DNA from: Dichetophora obliterata
Lineage: Eukaryota; Arthropoda; Insecta; Diptera; Sciomyzidae
DNA length: 64,000 nt
Assembly (NCBI GenBank): GCA_963920525.1
Contig: OY986439.1
Location: 210,644,906 to 210,708,905 of the forward strand
Direction of reading: 5' to 3'
Shown here in pieces: positions 56,441 through 64,000 of the stretch. The position numbers were made by a program, and so were the translations under genes. A model generated the notes under the pieces. It saw nothing but the letters and a program-made list of their open reading frames with translations, had not been told where the DNA came from and made no database searches. The first letter of the stretch is position 1. Every line of letters starts with the position of its first letter.

Positions 56441-58137
56441 ATCTTTCTTCCGCTGATGTGGGAATAAAGATAAGTTTGTGTACTTTTAGATTCCAGTTTT
56501 CTTAAAACATTTTTCTCATAACCTTATAATTTTTAATTATTTTATGTGAAAATATTTGTATCATCAGCATTATTTCATAAGATATGATTTTTTTCACAAA
56601 AATTATCTTTAGGGGAATCAAAGTGTCTCCGTGGAATTTTTACCGATTTGGAAAAAACTTAAGAATTGTTTTTGTTTGTTGGAAAAAAACTTAAGAAAAA
56701 AAGATTCTCTTACTTCTGTGATCCCTTTTTTCCGTACAAAACGATTCGGTATGTATTAATTTAAATTTATGTATGTATATTCAGTATACGGCCACTGTTT
56801 AACCCTCATTCGGACGCTGTTCGGACCTTGTTTGGCCGATATTACTTCATAAAGGCGACCTGTGCTAAGCCGCTGTTTGGCCTTAGTTAAAGCAATGATT
56901 TTTCATATACATATACATATACATGTATATATATATATGTTTAAAGAGGCACTTTAAGCATAACTTTTCAGTGTAACCGCTTCGAAGATTGTCTACTTCG
57001 AAATTCACGGAAGCGGAATCGAATGTTGAAATGATTTTATTTGAAGTATTTCGCAACACTCAGGTAGTTACAATGTTGTCATTTGGCGACACAACCACCT
57101 CATTCCCCAGCTTATCCAAAACACATACAAGCTTACTTTTTCTTTATATTCTTAGATACGAGTTGGTATATATTTAATAATACTTGAGTTTATTTTCTGT
57201 GCACATGGATGAGTTCTTCAAAGCTTAAGCAATGATCCATGGAGAGTTGAATGCAACGATATTTAGGATCTGGTAAAAGATGAAGCAACACCGTGGTACT
57301 TAAAGAAATTAATTTTAATTTATTAAAATGGCGAAATCAACTCTTTAAGTGTTGCCAACTGAGCAGCAAAAAATGTATGCTTTTTACAGATGATCGAATT
57401 TTAGCTATTTTAGCTTAGGTATTTCTTAATTTGCGCTGGTGTTTTCTTTTGGCAAATTTTAACGTCATTTGTTAAATTTTTTTTATTTGCATGTCGCCAA
57501 AATTCAATAAATAAAATTGTGACACTTTGTGAAATAGGAAAAACAATAAAATAAAAAAACTAAGAAACCAGACAAATTTCTCTGAGCCAACCCTTGAGAA
57601 GCTGCAGCAGCCACCAACTAGCTATATCAGGCTGCTGCTATGGTCAATGTTGCCACCTCATTGTAGATGGCAATCAGTAGATTTCTATCCCGTTTCGCAA
57701 CGCAGCCTGTGAATTGTCTGTAGGACACGGTGCATGTTCCGGAACTGCGCACAAACCAAAGATGGTCGCAAAAGCAACTTCCGGTTCAACTAAGAGACAG
57801 CGCAAATAATATAGAAAATATAAAGTTTTTGGCAAGAATCAAGTGGATTTTTGTGTAAACAAATAATTAACAAGAGCGCAGAGGGTACAAATCTAAAAAA
57901 AAAGCAAATGGAACTGAGAAATAATGGCACGAAATAATTACAAGTTGGCAATCGGTAAATTTATTGCATTAAGAAAAGTTGTGAGAAAAAAGGAAGAGAG
58001 GGGAATTGTGAAAGATGGCTCAGTTTAATTAATATTCAACCGCCCAATACCGAAAACAGAGAGGCAACAGAAAAATTGTATTATATCCGTAGTTATTTAC
58101 AATTTAAGGTATCATTAGAGTTTCGGATAGAGAAAAA
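56441..58137. other. Non-repeat stretch with a possible untranslated first exon
   Basis: It contains a (CATATA)n run at 56905-56940. From about 57560 to 57954 the sequence is less AT-rich (AGAAGCTGCAGCAGCCACCA, GCAACGCAGCCTGTG) and ends ATCG before GTAAAT, a usable donor. The short frames there (such as MVAKATSGSTKRQRK then stop) are too small to call. It may be a 5'UTR exon on the plus strand; no downstream exon was found. Confidence 0.25.
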
Positions 58138-58803
58138 GTAAGCAATTTTATAAAGTTAATAACTTTATAAGATAAGGGCCCTTTATAAGATATTAACATA
58201 CATTATTTTTTTTTAAATTTGAACATCTTTGAAGATGGAAAAAAATAAAGAAAATAACTGTCATAATTTCTATGACTTGTAGATGGCACCAAAGTGAAGT
58301 GCTCAAAAATTCGCTGTCCATATGGCGGACAGTTAATCTCTGGAATGAGACGTCTGAAACAAAAAAAAAAAAAACAAAAAGATTCTTAAAAGGGGATGCA
58401 ATCTATCACAATATTTGAAAAACAATATTTAAAAAATTTAAGAAAGAATAAAATTGGGCAATATTTAAAAAAACGACCACATTTTCGGACCTTTTATGTT
58501 TGCTAATTTTTTTTTAAATTTTTTGAAGATTTTTAGAGAATATTTTAGTAGAGCCTTAGAAAATATGTTAGTAAAGAAAATAAAGCAAGGTTTTCAAAAT
58601 CAGCTCAGCCAATCCACAGTTTAACTGTCCGCCAGTTAAAAAAATTTGTTTCAAGAAAAACGCGTTTAAAGTTTTTTATTATAATGAAAACTATTTTTTT
58701 ATTTTTTTCAATCTTCAAGGATGTACAAATCATTTTTAAAAAAAAAATATATGTCAATATCTAATAAAGGGCCCAAGTTATTAACTTTAGAAAATTGCTT
58801 ACT
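58138..58803. repeat. MITE with about 70-base inverted ends
   Basis: AGTAAGCAATTTTATAAAGT then TAATAACTT, GGGCCCTTTATAAGATATT and a T run on the left match the complement on the right (AATATCTAATAAAGGGCCC, AAGTTATTAACTTTAG, AAAATTGCTTACT). SINE copy 3 stands 22 bases beyond its right end. Confidence 0.75.
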
Positions 58804-58825
58804 TTCTGTAAGTAATTTTTTTTTA

Positions 58826-59212
58826 TAAAGATCAAAGAACCAAGGCATGCGTCTTATACAAACAACGTTTGGTCTTTGACCTGAAAGGAAACAGATAGAT
58901 TATTTGGAGGAATTGATTGGAACCATACGCAAATTATTGATTAGGCGAAACAACAGTAAAAGGCAATTTGAATTGGTTTTAACCGAGACTAGTGTTATGC
59001 CTTAACCTCGGCAAGCATTTCCAGCCCTTAGTTGTTCCAGTCCTTTAATTCCACATTTTCCACAATATAGTTGTGGGTTTTTAGTTTTCCATAATTCCTT
59101 AATATAGGAAAGAACAAAGAACGTGAAAAGAACCATGCCCGAACCCGGATTCGAACCAGGTACCTCTGGGTTGATAGTCTAGCGCACTTCTCCACTAGAT
59201 ACAAAGGCCGAC
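58826..59212 (-). mobile_element. tRNA-derived SINE copy 3, apparently full length
   Basis: The minus strand from 59212 begins GTCGGCCTTTGTATCTAGTG (box A region), then AGCGCACT complement AGTGCGCTAGACTATCAACC, then box B GGTTCGAATCC (59147-59157), 70 bases or so from the start as in a tRNA. The body and 3' end TTGGTTCTTTGATCTTTATA match the other copies. About 387 bases, the most complete copy with 63150-63535. Confidence 0.85.
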
Positions 59213-59551
59213 ATGTTAAATTTTTGCATGACTTGGATTTAAAAAGTAAAATTAACTGGAGTAAAATTTAATATACAAAAGTATATTTTCTAAAAAAATG
59301 TTGGTGTGTGGCATTTGATAGGTACCTATTTATAAAAATATTTTCCTATTGATTTTTAAAAATAAAGACAGTATACGAGCAAAACTTGGTTATTTACCTA
59401 GAGGCCCGTTATCCTTTTTTATTCCCAGATAATTTGTTCGGTTAAATAGCATTTTGTTAAGGTCCAAATATGGCCTGCATCTTAAGGGGCTTTTTGGTGT
59501 TAAAACGGTATACAAAAACTTTAATACAAATACTATTATTAAAAGCATAAT
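59213..59551. other. AT-rich stretch, nothing recognised
   Basis: Overlapping short frames on both strands (59390-59723) cross into element E and show no family motif. Confidence 0.4.
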
Positions 59552-60139
59552 AGGGGTATTCTCTATGTCTAGGATATGCCCGTTGCACTGTGCAAGAATA
59601 GGAAATATACAATTTGTGCACCGCCGCAACAATAAAATACAAGAAAAAAAACCGTGCAATATTTCCTATGTATGCTATACTGAAACCCATGTTTACGGCG
59701 ATGCTATGAAGAATAGTTTATGAAATGCAACCCTGTGATTGTAATGAGAGAGAAGAGAATGAAGAACAGCCAAGTAGAAGGTGGAATGAGCGTGAAGTGC
59801 AGCTTATTTCAGCAGAGATCTTTGAGCTGTTCAAGGCTCTTCTATAAGGTTGTGGTACTTAAGAGCGAATTCGGTCGAACTGTCAGAATGAATGAAAAGA
59901 AATAAAGAAAATTAATGCTTAGAACAAGGAAAAGCACAGTGACAGTTCGAGCAAAAGCGAGAAAAAGAGTGCATTACTCTCAAGTGCCACAACCTTATAA
60001 ATGAACCTTTGAGTTGTTGATTTCACTATGCTACGCTTGTACAATAAGGCGCTCTCGATCCATTAGATATTTTAGTGTTGGATTGTTACAATCCGTGCTA
60101 TCATGACATTATTCTATGCTAGATATAGATTATACCCCT
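59552..60139. mobile_element. AGGGGTATTC-family element E, 588 bases
   Basis: The left end AGGGGTATTCTCTATGTCTA and the right end (minus strand AGGGGTATAATCTATATCTA) are inverted; GGATATGCC/GCATAG follow. Flanks are TAAT and AATA. The interior has GAGAGAAGAGAATGAAGAAC-type purine-rich sequence and no convincing gene. Confidence 0.65.
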
Positions 60140-60235
60140 AATATGTTAATTTTTTTAAAAAGCAATTGAACAAATCATGAAAATACTTTAAAAGAAATCT
60201 AAAGATGTTTAAAAGGACATTATTAAATCTACTTT

Positions 60236-60371
60236 CAGAACGAAAAGTTCACCTCTTCCAATACGAAATTTAACAAAAATCGGTTGAGAAATGAAAAGTT
60301 TTTCAGAACCATAAGTTCACCTCTTCCAATACGAAATTTAACAAAAATTGGTTGAGAAATGATAAGTTTTT
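60236..60371. repeat. Two-copy 68-base tandem repeat
   Basis: CAGAACGAAAAGTTCACCTC, TTCCAATACGAAATTTAACA, then GGTTGAGAAATGAAAAGTTT at 60236 and again at 60304 with a handful of changes. Confidence 0.8.
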
Positions 60372-60960
60372 TTTCGACTTTCTTAAGTGTTATTTTTAAT
60401 TTCAACTTTAACTTATTTCATCAACTGTAGAAAATTATGCAATGAATCTTTTAAAAAAAGTTTTTTATATAAAAACGAGTCCATTTATAACTGCTGAAAA
60501 GAAGTGCCTAAATTCGACGAGAACTCAAATTTAGCAAAAACTCATCAAACCCATATTTCTTATCTGCAAAAAGTTAAATCCGTTCGTACTTTAAAATTGT
60601 TCTTTGGGTTTTAAAATATTTGATTTTGTAAAATATTTATAAACTGCAATGTTATAAACAAGAATATATGTGCATTAGGAAGGATTAATTTGTTCGACAC
60701 GCAAATTTTCTTCCTTGCTTTATTCATTTTTGTGTTCTGCGTTAAATTCTCAGAAGAAAACTACTGGAGTCCATATGGGTTTGGTAAATTTGAATTCCGA
60801 AAATTTTCGTTTACAGATTTTTATACCTGAATGTCTTAGCTACTTATACACGGTTAAAAATCTTATACTAAATTTTAAACTTTTTTTAAACAGACAACAC
60901 CAAAAAAAGATTAGTTTTTAATCCACAAACAGTTTAAAAGAAGCAATATAAATATCAACT

Positions 60961-61336
60961 TAAAATAAAAAAATTTTTCCGACAAGTTCATGATTTGAAC
61001 ACACGTCCTCTGATGTGCTGGTCCACAACCTTATCCACTCGTCTAACTCAGTTGTTAAGAAAATTATGCTTATTTTGAATCATTACGAATACAATTAAGC
61101 TTGCAGTAAGTAAGCAAGCAAGCAGAAACGGGGGTTCGAGACCCAGATAAATTAAACTAAAATAAAAATGTTTTATACCAGTTCGTGATTTGAACACATG
61201 TCCTCTGATGTGCTGTTCCAAACCCTTATCCACTCGTCTAACTCAGTTCTTAACAAAGTTACTCTTATTTTGCATCATTACGAATGCAAGTAAGTTCCTT
61301 TCAGGAACGTGGGCTTGAGACCCAGCTAAGTCAAAC
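60961..61336. repeat. Two tandem units of about 180-197 bases with tRNA-like sequences
   Basis: Each unit, read on the minus strand, contains TTAGACGAGTGGATAAGG, very close to the box A region of tRNA-Leu/Ser genes. About 40 bases on comes GTTCAAATCA, a box B match. On the plus strand unit 1 also carries GGGGTTCGAGACCCAG (near 61131-61146), a second box B-like match, degraded in unit 2. The anticodon arm does not form a proper tRNA, so these are tRNA-derived repeats and not tRNA genes. Confidence 0.65.
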
Positions 61337-61850
61337 TAAAGTAGGGATTAAAAAATAGTACTTTTTGGATTAAAAATTCCTTTAAACCAAAGTTTGGATT
61401 AAAAAGTGGTCCACACATTTTAACCGTGCATATTTCATGGCATTTAAAAGAATTTTTTCATAATTTTACCTCTAATAACTAAATCTGGGGGTTTTTATTA
61501 GGTATGAAAAATCCGAATCTGGTGTTTAGTTTTGCTTTAAAAAGTCTTCAGAGGGCGCTCAGTTGATCGCAATACAAGGCAAACGAGAAAAATTATCTTG
61601 TAGACTTTAATGATTGTTTTCGATGTTTTAGGTGTAAAATAGATAAAACTATTTTCGGAAGTTTTGGATAAGTAGGCGGGGCCCCTTTCACACACCCAAA
61701 ACATATTTGGTGCTATATTTTGGAAACAGCTAAGACTTATCGATATCCAGCCTCGTTCAGCGTTCGTTTTACCGAGGAAAAAAATTATGATCCCAAATAA
61801 AGGTCCTTTATTAGAAGTTAGAAGCTTACACTTAAAGTTAGGGTAAAAAG

Positions 61851-62488
61851 CAGGGACCGTACCGGCTATGGTTTTTATCAAAAAAGTCAGATATTAACAG
61901 TTATTATTTAACTTTTATTTTTTCCAACAAATATACTAGTTATTTAATGCCTTTTATTTTTTCGGGCAAAAATAACTGTTACTTTTCACTTTTAGTTTTT
62001 TGGTCAAAAATAACAGTTATTTTGTGTCTTTTATTTTTTCGGTCAAAAATATCAGGCAATTTGAGTTTTTTTAAAGGCCACTTGAACGGCAAAAAAAAGT
62101 TGTATGCAATTTAAATCGTCTCATCAACAAGCACATTTTGAGCTATAAAACTTTTTAGTTTTTAAAGTTTTTTATTCCTCCTTTGAAAAAATACAAATTG
62201 CCTAATATTTTTGACCGAAAAAATAAAAGGCACAAAATAGTTGTTATTTTTTACCTACAAAATAAAAGTCAAGAGTAACAGTTATTTTTGCCCGAAAATA
62301 TAAGAGGCAAAAAATAACAGTTAATTTTATTTTTTATAGTAACAGCCAAACATTTAAAAGGCATTTAATATTCGCAAAGCTGCTGCCATTACGATAATAA
62401 TGGTATATTTAAAAAAGTCTTCCGGCCACTTTTTTGTTATGCCTTTTTCATCTGAAAATTGTAAAATAACAGTTATTTTCGGTCACTG
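61851..62488. mobile_element. hAT-type MITE, CAGGGACCG family, copy 2 (inverted)
   Basis: It begins CAGGGACCGTACCGGCTATG and ends TTATTTTCGGTCACTG. It is the reverse complement of the copy at 10789-11423 along its full 638 bases. The flanks GTAAAAAG and GTAGAAAG match in seven of eight bases. No coding content. Confidence 0.8.
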
Positions 62489-62539
62489 GTAGAAAGTTAG
62501 AAGCATTTACAATTTTTTTAATATTTTTTTAGCGTTTTT

Positions 62540-63120
62540 GCGACATAACTCCTAAACCATACATCATACAAGGACGATTTATACACCAAATGGTTTTTAA
62601 TTACTCTAGATACAAAACGGCATCCTTGAAAAAATTTTAAAGAGCAGCTTTGAGAGGTTATTGGTGATTGGACAAAATGTTTGTAATTACTCTACATACA
62701 AAACTGCATGCTTGGAAAAATTTTAAATTTTAAAAATTAGCTTTGTCGCCTAAATTGATTTTTTGTTTTGGTTTTTTCGCTATAAAATATATTATAGTAT
62801 TAAGCTTATTTTCGGATATCGAATCCAGCCTCGTTTTCGACATATCGACGAAAAAAAATTATGATTCCGAATGAAGGTCTTTTTCACGCTAGCTCTGCTA
62901 CGTCAAAAGCTAGATGCAACTAAAATTTTTTACTCCCGAAACAACTCCCAAAGCATTCATCATACAAGGCAGATTTATACACTAAAATGTTTGTAAATAC
63001 CCTGGATATAAAACTGCATCCTTGAAAACATTTTAAAAATTAGCATTTTTGCCTAAATCGAACTTTTTTGGTAGGTAATTTTTGGTGAATTTTTGTTTTT
63101 CACTATAAATCCAAACCATA
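62540..63120. repeat. Diverged direct repeats (CATCATACAAGG units)
   Basis: CATACATCATACAAGGACGA then TTTATACACCAAATGGTTT and AAACTGCATCCTTGAAAA recur at about 62555, 62660, 62950 and 63110 with many changes. The composition is AT-rich. The origin is unknown. Confidence 0.5.
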
Positions 63121-63149
63121 CATCGTTCAAAGATGAACACGTTATTTTT

Positions 63150-63535
63150 TTAAAGATCAAAGAACCAAGGCATGCGCCTTATACAAGCAAGGGTTGGTTT
63201 TTGACCTGAAAGGAAAGGGATAGATTATTTAGAAGAATCGATTAGAACCATACGTGAATTATTGATTAGGCGAAACAACAGTGAAAGACAATTTGAATTG
63301 CTTTTAACTGCTGCTAGTGTTATGCCTTAACCTTGGCAATCATTTACAGCCCTTAGTTGTTCCTTTCCTTTAATTCCTCATTTTCCACAATTTAGCTGTG
63401 GATTTCCAGTTTTCCATAATTCGTAAAAGTAGGAAAGAATACAGAAAGTGAAAAGAACCATGCCCGAACCTGGATTCGAACCAGGGACCTGTGGGTTGAT
63501 AGTCTAGCTCACTCTCCACTAAACAACAAAGGCCG
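63150..63535 (-). mobile_element. tRNA-derived SINE copy 4
   Basis: The minus strand from 63535 starts CGGCCTTTGTTGTTTAGTGG, then AGTGAGCTAGACTATCAACC and box B GGTTCGAATCC (63472-63482). The body is AATTATGGAAAACTGG, GGGCTGTAAATGATTGCC and TAGGCGAAAC complement, and the 3' end is TTGGTTCTTTGATCTTTAAA. It shares the full layout with copy 3 at roughly 85-90% by eye. Confidence 0.85.
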
Positions 63536-63540
63536 AAAAA

Positions 63541-64000
63541 TTTGAATTTTATTATTGAATTCAGCTTATTTTATCGATATCACCCCAAAATAAAGGTGAT
63601 TGCCGCGCTAGCTCTGCTACTTCAAAAGTTATAAGCATTTACAGTTTTGTTGTTTAATATTTTTTTATGGTTTTTTCTTACCCATTGGTTTTAGACCATT
63701 GCCAAATGCAAATATAAAATAAAAATATTGATTTCTCAATTTTGATAATTTTACAAGAAATCATAGGCAAAAAATATGAACTTTTTCTCAAAATTTACTG
63801 AACATTAAAAATAATAGTACTTTGAAATTTTAAAATAAAACTCACACTCAAGAATTCAGGCTGGCCTTTCGGATTTGCAGAAAGGACACTCTGGAGAATT
63901 TGTTATTGGGAAAAGATATCTTGGTGCGTAGAGGGGGTATTAGAAATAAATATTCGAAACAATTTTCAAAATATTTCTGCAAATGATAAAATTCAAATGT
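63541..64000. other. AT-rich window end, nothing recognised
   Basis: No frame above 60 codons, no inverted ends, no repeat partner found in the window. A less AT-rich phrase (CAGGCTGGCCTTTCGGATTT) lies at 63861. Confidence 0.4.

Noticed and set aside
53030..56500. One large Tc1 element bounded by the TIR at 53030 and the transposase at 54950-56440
   Set aside because: The inverted ends at 53030 and 54390 enclose only the tandem repeat, and no matching end lies beyond 56440.
57560..57954. A coding exon around MVAKATSGSTKRQRK
   Set aside because: The frame is only 15 codons and no partner exon was found; described only as a possible untranslated exon.
1..64000. CRISPR array or bacterial defence island
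   Set aside because: No regularly spaced identical repeats with unique spacers; gene structure, introns and transposons are those of an insect.

Overview
The window looks like a repeat-rich nuclear segment of a higher fly (Diptera, Schizophora; a tephritid-like or other large-genome fly is my guess, not proven). The evidence is the AT-rich base composition, introns of 60-82 bases, a first exon resembling the fly nucleoporin Nup88 (mbo), an insect-type small secreted protein gene, and a transposon community typical of flies: Ty3/gypsy, Tc1/mariner, hAT, PIF/Harbinger, a LINE with RNase H, foldback elements, and tRNA-derived SINEs, which are uncommon in flies. There are no bacterial features, rRNA or CRISPR arrays.

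Only two host coding loci could be supported. (1) At 6758-6964 on the minus strand lies a coding first exon (69 codons, splice donor at its 3' end) that I read as Nup88/mbo. Its later exons are not visible to the left, so the first intron would exceed 6.7 kb and be packed with transposons. A CTCF-like and a DRE-like motif sit about 240-260 bases upstream. (2) At 34499-35258 on the minus strand lies a complete four-exon gene for a 181-residue secreted protein. It has a signal peptide, three short phase-0 introns, a TATA box and a polyadenylation signal, and is most like the DUF1091/CheB-type insect family. No single exon is long enough for a simple ORF scan to show it.

Layout: 0-6.7 kb, foldback elements, tandem repeats, two Tc1-type wrecks and a Harbinger-type element. 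6.7-13.6 kb, the Nup88 exon and promoter, a Harbinger remnant, hAT and hairpin MITEs, and a threefold tandem repeat with splice-donor-like ends. 13.7-17.7 kb, a nest of at least four elements inside one another, dated relative to each other by target-site duplications (TSDs). 19.4-25 kb, TIR elements and a nearly perfect 750-base palindrome. 26-27.2 kb, a 5'-truncated LINE ending in a CCTAA tail. 27.5-30.5 kb, a degenerate 17-base satellite broken by a TIR element and a SINE. 31-34 kb, a mariner wreck and MITEs. 34.4-35.3 kb, the secreted-protein gene. 36-42.6 kb, foldback and Harbinger-type elements, one carrying a solo LTR. 45.0-51.0 kb, a complete, apparently very young Ty3/gypsy element with identical LTRs and an intact 1431-residue Gag-Pol frame. 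51.0-56.5 kb, two Tc1-type elements and nested MITEs. 58-64 kb, MITEs, two SINE copies and tandem tRNA-like units.

The most useful observations are the intact LTR element (N-terminal SAP-like motif and an octad repeat between protease and reverse transcriptase), the SINE family, the tandem tRNA-like units, the family of diverse elements sharing AGGGGTATTC ends next to TAAT, and the hidden secreted-protein gene. I see no evidence for a new defence system or other unknown multi-gene pathway. TE classes rest on end motifs, TSDs and translated fragments read by eye. All similarity claims are from memory of families; no search was run.
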